Of a stretch of DNA of 6,041 nucleotides, positions 1 through 6,041 are shown one piece after another. Under the pieces are notes generated by a model, which made no database searches, was not told where the DNA came from, and saw only the letters and a program-made list of their open reading frames with translations. This DNA comes from Chloroflexota bacterium. GTDB taxonomy: Bacteria > Chloroflexota > Anaerolineae > Anaerolineales > DRMV01. The position numbers and the translations under genes were made by a program. The stretch is from positions 1 to 6,041 of the forward strand of contig JAADCW010000171.1 in the NCBI GenBank assembly GCA_013154225.1, read 5' to 3'. Every line of letters starts with the position of its first letter. Position 1 is the stretch's first letter.

Positions 1-945
1 ATTGTCATTCCAGTTTATAACGAAGAAGACAACCTCCCCCTGCTCCACCGCGCGCTGCACGAAGGGTTGGCCAACTGCCGTTACCCGTGGGAAGTGGTGC
101 TGGTGGACGACGGCAGCACCGATAACAGCGCGGCTGTGTTGGAACAATTGGCCCAAGAAGACCCGGAGCACGTGCGCGTGGTCTTCCTGCGGCGCAACTT
201 TGGCCAAACCGCGGCCATTGCCGCGGGCATTGACCACGCCCAGGGCGACATCATCGTGCTCATGGACGCGGATTTGCAAAACGACCCAGCCGACATTCCC
301 ATGCTGGTGAACAAACTGGAAGAAGGCTACGACGTGGTCAGCGGTTGGCGCAAAGACCGCAAAGACCCTTACCTCACCCGCGTGCTGCCTTCGCACCTGG
401 CCAACGCGCTGATCTCATGGGTCACGGGCGTGCACCTGCACGATTACGGCTGCACCCTCAAAGCCTACCGCCGCGAAGTGCTGGAAGGCTTCCGCCTGTA
501 CGGCGAAATGCACCGCTTCATTCCCGCCTACGCGGCCTCGGTGGGCGCACGCATGACCGAAGTGCCTGTGCGACATCATCCCCGCAAGTTCGGCAAATCC
601 AAATACGGCCTGACCCGCACCCTGAAGGTTATTTTGGACTTGTTCACGGTCAAATTCCTGCTGAGTTACTTCCACAAACCCATCTACCTGTTTGGCGGCA
701 TGGGGCTGGCGCTGATCTTGCCCAGCCTGGCCCTGCTGTTCTACCTCATCGTGCGCCGCATCGTCTGGAACGTGGCTCTCATGACCTCGCCCCTGTTCCA
801 ATTGAGTTTGATGTTCGTCATTTTGGGCTTTCAATCCATCCTCATGGGGCTGATTGCCGAACTGCTGGTGCGCACTTATCACGAAGCCCAAGGGAAGCCC
901 ACCTACACTGTGCGGCGGGTGTTGAATATTTCAAAAGCAGGCTGA
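1..945 (+). CDS. Family 2 glycosyltransferase, membrane-anchored, GtrB/ArnC/DPM1-like (5' partial)
   Basis: Transfers a sugar from a nucleotide donor, probably to a polyprenyl phosphate on the cytoplasmic face of the membrane. The frame is open from base 1 and encodes 314 residues up to the TGA at 943-945. It already begins inside the first beta strand (IVIPVYNEED, residues 1-10), so only a few N-terminal residues are missing. The ATG at 67 is internal, because starting there would delete this strand. GT-A features: VDDGSTDNS (35-43), the metal-binding DAD (89-91) followed by LQNDP, DYGCTLKAYRR (148-158), and a basic stretch HHPRKFGKSKYG (192-203) typical of the polyprenyl-phosphate glycosyltransferase group. 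Two hydrophobic segments follow at about 228-250 and 265-290, separated by RR, with a short polar cytosolic tail. This matches GtrB/ArnC-like architecture. The next gene starts 10 nt downstream, so the two are probably co-transcribed. The fold and class are confident; the sugar and acceptor cannot be read from sequence. A processive or direct glycan-extending role is a less likely alternative. Confidence 0.9.
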   Translation: MVIPVYNEEDNLPLLHRALHEGLANCRYPWEVVLVDDGSTDNSAAVLEQLAQEDPEHVRVVFLRRNFGQTAAIAAGIDHAQGDIIVLMDADLQNDPADIPMLVNKLEEGYDVVSGWRKDRKDPYLTRVLPSHLANALISWVTGVHLHDYGCTLKAYRREVLEGFRLYGEMHRFIPAYAASVGARMTEVPVRHHPRKFGKSKYGLTRTLKVILDLFTVKFLLSYFHKPIYLFGGMGLALILPSLALLFYLIVRRIVWNVALMTSPLFQLSLMFVILGFQSILMGLIAELLVRTYHEAQGKPTYTVRRVLNISKAG

Positions 946-955
946 GGCAAAAGCC

Positions 956-2089
956 ATGCGAATTTTGGTGCTCATTCACGAATATCCACCTGTGGGCGGG
1001 GGCGGAGGCCGCGTAGCCCAGGATTTGGCCGAGGGGCTGGTCGCGCGCGGCCATGAAGTCACGGTGCTGACGTCCGCGTTCGACACCCTGCCCAAAGAAG
1101 AAACCCGCAACGGCGTGCGCATCGTGCGTATGCCTGTGGCGCGCCAGGAAGCCTTTCGAGCCAGTTTCCTTTCTATGGGGCTGTATGTGCTCCAGGCGGT
1201 GTTCCAGGGTTGGCGCCTGATTCGCCGCGAACGCCCGGATGTAATTCACGCCCACTTTGCTGTGCCCGCTGGCGCTGCTGCGTGGGCGCTTTCTCTTCTT
1301 ACCGGCGTGCCCTATGTGCTCACCGCGCACCTGGGCGACGTGCCCGGCGGCACGCCCGAAAAAACCAGCAAATGGTTCCGCTTCGTCTATCCTTTTACGC
1401 CGCCCATCTGGAAGCGGGCCGCGCAGGCCATCGCTGTGAGCGAATTTACCCGCTCGCTGGCCCTGCAACACTACGACGTGCCCATTCAGGTCATTCACAA
1501 CGGCGTGGACGTGGAAGCCCTGCGCGCCAAAAGCATTGCTGTGCATTCCCCGCCGCGGCTCGTGTTTGCCGGGCGCTTTGTGCCCCAAAAGAACCCTTTG
1601 ATGGTGGTCAAAGTGCTCTCGCAATTGCAAGATTTGGATTGGCACTGCACCATGCTGGGCGACGGCCCCCTCATGCCTCAAGTGCGGGAAGCCATTGCCC
1701 AACACGGCCTGGAAAGCCGCTTTACCCTGCCCGGCTGGGTCACCCCTGACGACGTGCTGGACGAATTTGAACGCAGTGACATCCTTTTTATGCCTTCCCG
1801 CAGTGAGGGCCTGCCCGTGGTGGGTGTACAGGCCCTGGCCAAAGGGCTGGCGCTGGTGGTGGGGAAGGTCGGCGGATTTGTGGATTTGGTGGACGAAGGG
1901 AAAAACGGCTTTGCCATCGCCGACCCTGAAGATGCCCCCGCATTTGAAGACAAACTCCGCGCCCTGATCCCAAGCCCCCAACGGCTGGCGGCTTTTCGGG
2001 AAGCCAGCCTGCACAAAGCCGAAACTTTTGCCTTACCTCACATCATTGCTTCTTACGAAGCGGTCTTTCGGCAAGCAAGCGAGGTGTAG
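956..2089 (+). CDS. Family 4 (GT-B fold) glycosyltransferase
   Basis: Retaining GT-B glycosyltransferase of 377 residues, predicted cytosolic or peripheral to the membrane, which adds a sugar from a nucleotide donor to a growing surface glycan. The N-terminal acceptor domain opens with MRILVLIHEYPP and a glycine run GGGGGR (14-19), the flexible donor-phosphate loop usual in this family. It continues with DVIHAHFAVPAG (95-106) and VLTAHLGD (121-128). The linker AVSEFTR (160-166) and VIHNGVD (179-185) lead into the C-terminal donor domain: LVFAGRFVPQKNP (202-214), MLGDGP (233-238), LPGWV (258-262) and SRSEGLPVVGVQALAKG (281-297). The EX7E motif has its first Glu (E284) but Gln at the second position (Q292). 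The start is supported by GAGG at 944-947, 8 nt upstream, and by the 10-nt spacing from the previous gene. Glycosyltransferase assignment is secure; substrate and linkage are unknown. It is followed by the longest gap in the window (50 nt). Confidence 0.92.
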   Translation: MRILVLIHEYPPVGGGGGRVAQDLAEGLVARGHEVTVLTSAFDTLPKEETRNGVRIVRMPVARQEAFRASFLSMGLYVLQAVFQGWRLIRRERPDVIHAHFAVPAGAAAWALSLLTGVPYVLTAHLGDVPGGTPEKTSKWFRFVYPFTPPIWKRAAQAIAVSEFTRSLALQHYDVPIQVIHNGVDVEALRAKSIAVHSPPRLVFAGRFVPQKNPLMVVKVLSQLQDLDWHCTMLGDGPLMPQVREAIAQHGLESRFTLPGWVTPDDVLDEFERSDILFMPSRSEGLPVVGVQALAKGLALVVGKVGGFVDLVDEGKNGFAIADPEDAPAFEDKLRALIPSPQRLAAFREASLHKAETFALPHIIASYEAVFRQASEV

Positions 2090-2095
2090 TATACT
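2090..2095 (+). promoter_or_regulatory. Candidate -10 box upstream of the wbpA-type gene
   Basis: TATACT begins at the last codon of the preceding glycosyltransferase and matches the sigma-70 -10 consensus at five of six positions. It lies about 45 nt before the wbpA start codon, which leaves room for a short leader. No good -35 element stands at the usual distance: with a 17-nt spacer the hexamer at 2067-2072 is TTCGGC, which matches only TT. There is also no extended -10 TGn in the right place. It may be an internal promoter that boosts the downstream cassette, or simply an AT-rich chance match in the one gap of the operon. Confidence 0.2.
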
Positions 2096-2127
2096 TTTGC
2101 CTTGCGAATTGCCGCCTGTTTTCCCTC

Positions 2128-2133
2128 GGAGGA
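2128..2133 (+). promoter_or_regulatory. Strong Shine-Dalgarno sequence for the wbpA-type gene
   Basis: GGAGGA is a near-perfect anti-16S match, 6 nt before the ATG at 2140. It fixes the start of the 6-dehydrogenase and is the best ribosome binding site in the window. This fits the gene being translated independently of the glycosyltransferase that ends 50 nt upstream, unlike the genes downstream, which are joined by overlaps. Confidence 0.8.
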
Positions 2134-2139
2134 ACCGCT

Positions 2140-3447
2140 ATGGACCTCAAAACCACCCTGCTGGACAAAATCACCAGCCATAAAGCCCAAGTTGGCGTTG
2201 TGGGGCTGGGCTATGTGGGCTTGCCCTTTGCTCTGGAAGCCGCGCGTGCTGGCTTCCAGGTTTTAGGCATTGAGCGCAACCCCGAACGCGTGGCCAAGGT
2301 CAACCGCGGCGAAAATTACATTGACGACATCCGCGAAGAAGACCTCAAAGCCGCGGTGGAAACCGGCCAACTGCGCGCACAGGTGTCTTTCGACGGCGTC
2401 GAAGACCTGGACGTGATCGTCATCGCAGTGCCCACGCCGCTCACCCGCCACCTCACGCCCGAACTGAAATACGTGGTCCATGTGACCCGAGAACTCAGCA
2501 AACACCTGCGCCCAGGGCAACTCATTAGCCTGGAGTCCACCACGTATCCAGGCACTACCGAAGAGGTCATGTTGCCCATTCTGGAAGAAAGCGGCCTCAA
2601 AGCCGAGCAAGACTTCTTCCTCGCGCATTCCCCAGAGCGTGTGGACCCCGGCAATAAACGCTGGAAAACCAAAAACACCACCAAAGTGGTCGGCGGGGTG
2701 GGGCCCGCGTCTTCTGAGGTGGCTTCGGCGTTTTATGGTCAAATCATTGACAAAATCGTGCCGGTTTCGTCGGCCAAAACAGCGGAACTGGTCAAGGTGT
2801 ACGAAAACACTTTCCGCGCGGTCAACATTGCCCTGGTCAACGAATTGGCGCTTTTGTGCGACCGCATGGGGCTGAACGTGTGGGAAGTGCTGGATGCGGC
2901 TTTCACCAAGCCCTTTGGCATCATGCCCTTCTACCCCGGCCCAGGCGTAGGCGGGCACTGCATTCCGTTGGATCCCCATTATTTGGAATGGAAGGCCCGG
3001 GAATACAACTTCCGCACCCGCTTCATTGGTCTGGCCGGCGAAATCAACCGCCACATGCCCGAATTTGTGCGCCAAAAGGCCTGGCGGTTGCTCAACGAAA
3101 TGGGCAAAGCGCCTTCCCGCTCGCGCATTTTGATTTTGGGCCTGGCCTACAAACACGACGTCAGCGATTGGCGCGAATCGCCCGCGATTGACGTCATCCG
3201 CCTGCTCCAGCAAGACGGTGCGGAAGTGCTCTATCACGACCCCTACATTCCTTCCTTCCACCAGGAAGGGCTGGATTTGGACAGCGTGCCCCTGACCGCA
3301 GAAACACTGCAGTCGGTGGATCTGGTCATCATCACCACACCGCACACCAACGTGGATTACCGCTTCGTCGTAGCCCATGCCCCGCGGGTGCTGGACACCC
3401 GCTACGCGACGCGCGGCATTCAAAGCGAAAAGGTGACGCTCTTATGA
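2140..3447 (+). CDS. wbpA: UDP-N-acetyl-D-glucosamine 6-dehydrogenase (UDP-glucose/GDP-mannose dehydrogenase family)
   Basis: NAD+-dependent four-electron oxidation of the C6 hydroxyl of UDP-GlcNAc to give UDP-GlcNAcA, the first step of the 2,3-diacetamido-uronic acid pathway in the cytoplasm. It has 435 residues, close to the usual length of WbpA-type enzymes. The N-terminal Rossmann domain carries VGLGYVGLP (21-29) and the acidic strand end GIERNPERV (43-51). VPTPLT (97-102), ESTTYPGTTEE (132-142) and SPERVDPG (164-171) are family signatures. The central helix has ELVKVYENTFRAVN (216-229) with Lys219 and Asn223. The catalytic cysteine is Cys274 in GVGGHCIPLDP (269-279). The C-terminal UDP-binding domain shows LGLAYKHDVSDWRESPA (333-349). 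The start is fixed by the GGAGGA ribosome binding site, and the end overlaps the next gene by 4 nt (ATGA). Preference for UDP-GlcNAc over UDP-Glc, UDP-GalNAc or UDP-ManNAc is inferred from the neighbours and the WbpA/WbpO/Tvi-like sequence, not proven by it. Confidence 0.93.
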   Translation: MDLKTTLLDKITSHKAQVGVVGLGYVGLPFALEAARAGFQVLGIERNPERVAKVNRGENYIDDIREEDLKAAVETGQLRAQVSFDGVEDLDVIVIAVPTPLTRHLTPELKYVVHVTRELSKHLRPGQLISLESTTYPGTTEEVMLPILEESGLKAEQDFFLAHSPERVDPGNKRWKTKNTTKVVGGVGPASSEVASAFYGQIIDKIVPVSSAKTAELVKVYENTFRAVNIALVNELALLCDRMGLNVWEVLDAAFTKPFGIMPFYPGPGVGGHCIPLDPHYLEWKAREYNFRTRFIGLAGEINRHMPEFVRQKAWRLLNEMGKAPSRSRILILGLAYKHDVSDWRESPAIDVIRLLQQDGAEVLYHDPYIPSFHQEGLDLDSVPLTAETLQSVDLVIITTPHTNVDYRFVVAHAPRVLDTRYATRGIQSEKVTLL

Positions 3448-4382
3448 AACGATTTGCCCTCACCGGCGCCGCGGGCTACATTGCCCCGCGGCACATGAAA
3501 GCCATCCACGACACTGGCAATCAACTCATTGCCGCCCTGGACGTTGCCGACTCGGTCGGCATTATTGATTCCTACTTCCCCGAAGCCGAATTCTTCCTGC
3601 ACCCTGAGCGCTTCGAGGCTTTTCTGGAGCGCCAGCGCCTGGCCGGGCAGGGAATTGACTACCTCACCATCTGCACCCCGAACTACATGCACGCGCCCCA
3701 CATCCGCATGGCCTTTCGCCAGGATGCGGACGCGCTGTGCGAAAAACCCATTGTGCTCACCCAGCGCGAGGTGGACGAACTCCGCGAACTGGAAGCCCTC
3801 ACCGGCCATCGGGTGTGGACTGTGCTCCAATTGCGCGTGCATCCCGCGCTGTTGGCCTTGCGGGAACGCCTCCAGGCCGAAAGCCCCACCACCCACGATA
3901 TTGTGCTGACCTACGTGACCGGTCGAGGCAAGTGGTATCTCAAAAGTTGGAAAGCCTACGAGCATTTGAGCGGCGGCCTGGCCACCAATATTGGCGTGCA
4001 TTTCTACGATATGCTCTACTGGCTGTTTGGCGAAGTGGAAACCGTTGAGGTGCACCTCCGCACGCCAACCCGCACCGCGGGCTTCCTGCGCCTGGCCAAC
4101 GCCAACGTACGCTGGTTCCTTTCCATCGAAGCCTCTGACGTGCCCGCCCATTTGCAAACCAAGGGTCAACGCACCTATCGCTCCATTACTGTGGATGGCG
4201 AGGAAATCGAATTTTCGGGTGGGTTTACCGATTTGCACACCGAGGTTTACCGCCGCACCCTGCGCGGTGAAGGCTTTGGGCTGGACGATGCAGCCACGGC
4301 CATTGGGGTCACCGAGCAAATTCGCACCCTCCCCCTCACGACCCCCAAAGCCGAAACCCGCCACCCCTTTTTAGAGGGCTGA
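3444..4382 (+). CDS. wbpB: UDP-N-acetyl-2-amino-2-deoxy-D-glucuronate 3-dehydrogenase (Gfo/Idh/MocA family, WbpB/WlbA)
   Basis: Oxidises the C3'' hydroxyl of UDP-GlcNAcA to a ketone with NAD+, producing the substrate for the aminotransferase. In some characterised members the tightly bound NADH is recycled by reducing 2-oxoglutarate. It has 312 residues, the normal size. The N-terminal Rossmann domain reads FALTGAAGYIAPRHMKAIHD (4-23), a signature of WlbA rather than of generic Gfo/Idh/MocA proteins. TPNYMHAPHI (78-87) and CEKP (99-102) follow, with Lys101 as the expected catalytic lysine. The C-terminal sheet domain has TGRGKWYLKSWK (159-170) and GGLATNIGVHFYDML (177-191), with His186 as the other conserved active-site residue. 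The ATG overlaps the wbpA stop by 4 nt and has AAGGTGA at 3430-3436, 7 nt upstream, so translation is probably coupled. The acetyltransferase gene starts 1 nt after the stop. Assignment is strong because family signature and context agree. Confidence 0.93.
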   Translation: MKRFALTGAAGYIAPRHMKAIHDTGNQLIAALDVADSVGIIDSYFPEAEFFLHPERFEAFLERQRLAGQGIDYLTICTPNYMHAPHIRMAFRQDADALCEKPIVLTQREVDELRELEALTGHRVWTVLQLRVHPALLALRERLQAESPTTHDIVLTYVTGRGKWYLKSWKAYEHLSGGLATNIGVHFYDMLYWLFGEVETVEVHLRTPTRTAGFLRLANANVRWFLSIEASDVPAHLQTKGQRTYRSITVDGEEIEFSGGFTDLHTEVYRRTLRGEGFGLDDAATAIGVTEQIRTLPLTTPKAETRHPFLEG

Positions 4383-4383
4383 G

Positions 4384-4995
4384 ATGAACGCCTCCTGGTG
4401 GAAACACGAAAGCGCATACGTGGACGAAGGCGCGGAAATTGGCCCAGGCACGAAAATCTGGCATTTTTCGCACGTCATGAGCGGTGCGAAAATCGGCGCG
4501 CATTGCACGTTGGGACAAAATGTGTTTGTTGCCCGCAATGTGACCATTGGCGACCACTGCAAAATTCAAAACAATGTCTCAGTCTATGAGGGCGTGATCC
4601 TTGAAGATTACGTCTTCTGCGGCCCCAGCATGGTTTTCACCAACGTCAAGACGCCCCGCTCGGCTTTTCCCCGCAACACGTCAGAAGATTATCTGATCAC
4701 CCGCGTCAAACGCGGGGCCAGTATTGGCGCCAACGCCACCGTGGTGTGCGGCACCACCATTGGGGAATGGGCCTTTGTGGCCGCGGGGGCAGTGGTCACC
4801 AAAGACGTCCCCGACTACGCGCTGGTGGCTGGCGTGCCAGCCCGCATCATTGGGTGGGCCTGCCGCTGCGGTGTTCCCCTGCGCTTTGAAAACGACGCCG
4901 AGGAAGCGGTTTGCCGTGAATGCGGGCGGCGCTACCGCAAAACCGATGCCCAGCAGATTGCCTACTTGCACAATCTTCCCGACGAGGATTTATGA
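4384..4995 (+). CDS. wbpD: UDP-2-acetamido-3-amino-2,3-dideoxy-D-glucuronate N-acetyltransferase (WbpD/WlbB) with zinc-ribbon-like tail
   Basis: Acetyl-CoA-dependent acetylation of the 3''-amino group to form UDP-2,3-diacetamido-2,3-dideoxy-D-glucuronic acid. The 203-residue protein is a left-handed beta-helix (hexapeptide repeat) enzyme, expected to be a trimer. Imperfect hexapeptide turns run from about residue 11 to 80 (EIGPGTKIWHFSHV, AKIGAHCTLGQNVFVA, VTIGDHCKIQNNVSV). An extended loop carries MVFTNVKTPRS (83-93), in which Asn87 falls where the family has a substrate-contacting Asn. More turns follow (ASIGANATVVCGTTIGEWAF, 112-131), then VAGVPARIIGW (148-158), the acetyl-CoA-side end of the coil. 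After the helix, Cys160, Cys162, Cys177 and Cys180 make a CxC-x14-CxxC pattern that resembles a small zinc ribbon. The start is supported by AGAGGG at 4373-4378, 5 nt upstream. It overlaps the aminotransferase gene by 4 nt. Related sugar N-acyltransferases act on other amino sugars; the flanking genes make this substrate the best reading. Confidence 0.9.
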   Translation: MNASWWKHESAYVDEGAEIGPGTKIWHFSHVMSGAKIGAHCTLGQNVFVARNVTIGDHCKIQNNVSVYEGVILEDYVFCGPSMVFTNVKTPRSAFPRNTSEDYLITRVKRGASIGANATVVCGTTIGEWAFVAAGAVVTKDVPDYALVAGVPARIIGWACRCGVPLRFENDAEEAVCRECGRRYRKTDAQQIAYLHNLPDEDL

Positions 4996-6041
4996 GCGAC
5001 ATCCGCATTCCCATTTATGATCCCCGCCCTGAAGTCGAAGCCCTGTGGGACGAACTCCATCAGGCCTTCGCCCGTGTTTTGCGGTCTGGGCGTTTTATTT
5101 TAGGGCCCGAGGTCGAGGCGTTTGAACGCGAAGCAGCGGCCTATTTGGGCGCGAAATATGCCGTGGGCGTAAATTCCGGCACCGACGCGCTGGTGATTGC
5201 CCTGCGCGCTTTGGGGATTGGCCCTGGCGATGAGGTCATCACCACGCCGTTCACCTTTTTCGCCACGGCCGAGGCCATCAGCATGGTAGGGGCCACGCCG
5301 GTCTTTGTGGATATTGACCCCGTGACGTTCAACCTGGACCCCGCGCTGATTCCCCCTGCCGTCACGCCACGCACCAAGGCCATTTTGCCCGTGCATTTGT
5401 ACGGCCACGCCGCGGACATGGACCCCATTTTGGAAATCGCCAAGGAACACGGGCTCAAGGTGTTGGAAGACGTGGCCCAGGCTTTTGGCGGCGCCTACAA
5501 AGGCCGCAAGTTGGGCTCGCTGGGCGATGCCGCCGCGTTTTCCTTTTTCCCCACCAAAAACTTGGGCGGCTTCGGCGATGGCGGCCTGATTGCTACCAAC
5601 GATCCTGCCGTGGCCGATACCGCGCGGATGCTGCGGGCCCATGGCGCACGCAAAAAGTATCACAACGAAACCCTGGGCTACAATTCCCGCTTAGACGCCC
5701 TGCAAGCCGCGATGTTGCGGGTGAAACTGCGCTACGTGGATCAATGGAACGACCAGCGTCGGGCTGCAGCCCAGCGCTATCGGGAAATGCTGGCCGAGGT
5801 GGATGGCCTTGTTTTGCCCAGCGAACAGCCTTACGCGCACCACGTGTATCACCAATACACCGTGCGGGTGCTCCACAACCAGCGAGACGCGCTGCGGGAA
5901 CGCTTAGCCCAGGCCGGTATTGGGAGTATGGTGTATTACCCTGTGCCAGTACACCGCCTGCCGGTGTATGGCCAGCCTGAAGGGACTTTCCCGCGGGCCG
6001 AGCAGGCCGCGCGCGAGGTGTTGTCGTTGCCGATGGGGGGA
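4992..6041 (+). CDS. wbpE: UDP-2-acetamido-2-deoxy-3-oxo-D-glucuronate aminotransferase (DegT/DnrJ/EryC1/StrS family, WbpE/WlbC; 3' partial)
   Basis: PLP-dependent transfer of an amino group, normally from L-glutamate, to the 3''-keto sugar made by the WbpB-type enzyme. The 2-oxoglutarate released can feed back to some WbpB enzymes. The window holds 350 codons with no stop. WbpE-type proteins are about 360 residues long, so only a short C-terminal piece is missing. Fold-type I features in order: SGRFILGPEVEAFE (32-45), SGTDAL (62-67) for cofactor phosphate contacts, TPFTFFATAE (85-94), LPVHLYGH (132-139), LEDVAQAFGG (158-167) with Asp160 for the pyridine nitrogen, and SFFPTKNLGGFGDGG (184-198) with Lys189 as the predicted Schiff-base lysine. 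GYNSRLDALQAA (229-240) and YYPVPVH (315-321) follow. The ATG overlaps the previous stop (ATGA), with GAGG at 4984-4987. The family is certain. The specific substrate rests on neighbours, since StrS-type aminotransferases serve many keto sugars. Confidence 0.9.
   Translation, partial: MSDIRIPIYDPRPEVEALWDELHQAFARVLRSGRFILGPEVEAFEREAAAYLGAKYAVGVNSGTDALVIALRALGIGPGDEVITTPFTFFATAEAISMVGATPVFVDIDPVTFNLDPALIPPAVTPRTKAILPVHLYGHAADMDPILEIAKEHGLKVLEDVAQAFGGAYKGRKLGSLGDAAAFSFFPTKNLGGFGDGGLIATNDPAVADTARMLRAHGARKKYHNETLGYNSRLDALQAAMLRVKLRYVDQWNDQRRAAAQRYREMLAEVDGLVLPSEQPYAHHVYHQYTVRVLHNQRDALRERLAQAGIGSMVYYPVPVHRLPVYGQPEGTFPRAEQAAREVLSLPMGG

Noticed and set aside
67..945. ATG at 67 as the start of the first glycosyltransferase
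   Set aside because: The frame is open to base 1 and encodes the conserved IVIPVYNEE strand upstream of this ATG, so the true start is outside the window.
345..1016. 223-codon open frame on the + strand overlapping the first glycosyltransferase and the start of the second
   Set aside because: Arg/Pro/His-rich +2 frame of a real gene, with no motifs; it would need to overlap two convincing genes.
842..2014. 390-codon open frame on the - strand opposite the family 4 glycosyltransferase
   Set aside because: It mirrors a gene with clear family motifs. Its translation is rich in His, Gln, Arg and Gly without recognisable domains, as expected for an antisense shadow in GC-rich DNA.
2024..2103. 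11-nt direct repeat ACTTTTGCCTT at 2024-2034 and 2093-2103
   Set aside because: Only two copies, one inside a coding region, with no symmetry or further copies. Probably chance; no attachment-site or insertion-element evidence.
2090..2139. Possible terminator or attenuator in the 50-nt gap
   Set aside because: I found no stable GC stem followed by a T run; the short T stretches are not preceded by a hairpin.
2263..3423. 386-codon open frame on the - strand opposite the wbpA-type gene
   Set aside because: Complete antisense overlap with a well-supported dehydrogenase, no recognisable motif, and the same His/Val/Gly-rich shadow composition.
3420..4364. 314-codon open frame on the - strand opposite the wbpB-type gene
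   Set aside because: It nearly matches the sense gene in extent, shows no domain, and is explained by codon bias of the sense strand.
1..6041. CRISPR arrays, tRNA or rRNA genes, insertion sequences, toxin-antitoxin or phage-defence genes
   Set aside because: The window is almost entirely filled by six recognisable polysaccharide genes; no repeat array, RNA gene or transposase is visible on either strand.

Overview
This window is a dense, single-strand (+) run of six surface-polysaccharide genes with almost no non-coding DNA. It looks like part of an O-antigen, capsule or exopolysaccharide locus. The DNA is GC-rich (by eye a little under 60%). The protein style of several products, for example the glycine-rich N-terminus of the second glycosyltransferase, suggests a free-living bacterium, possibly Chloroflexota (Anaerolineae-like). 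That placement is only an inference; the sequence contains no rRNA or other phylogenetic marker.

Layout. 1-945: a membrane-anchored family 2 glycosyltransferase (GtrB/ArnC/DPM1-like) whose first few codons lie left of the window. 956-2089: a cytosolic GT-B fold family 4 glycosyltransferase, 10 nt downstream. 2090-2139: the only real intergenic gap (50 nt), with a strong Shine-Dalgarno sequence and a weak promoter candidate. 2140-3447: nucleotide-sugar 6-dehydrogenase (WbpA type). 3444-4382: Gfo/Idh/MocA 3-dehydrogenase (WbpB/WlbA type). 4384-4995: left-handed beta-helix N-acetyltransferase (WbpD/WlbB type). 4992-6041: DegT-family PLP aminotransferase (WbpE/WlbC type), which runs off the right edge.

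The last four genes form a tightly coupled cassette (4-nt overlap, 1-nt gap, 4-nt overlap). Together they encode the four enzymes known to convert UDP-GlcNAc into UDP-2,3-diacetamido-2,3-dideoxy-D-glucuronic acid. The steps are C6 oxidation (WbpA), C3'' oxidation (WbpB), transamination at C3'' (WbpE) and N-acetylation (WbpD). The WbpI/WlbD-type 2-epimerase that would give the manno form is not in the window. The two upstream glycosyltransferases probably work on the same glycan, but nothing in the sequence ties them to this particular sugar.

I do not see a previously undescribed system here. The points worth a second look are a CxC...CxxC zinc-ribbon-like tail on the acetyltransferase, a Glu-to-Gln change in the EX7E motif of the family 4 glycosyltransferase, and the compact dehydrogenase/aminotransferase cassette itself.
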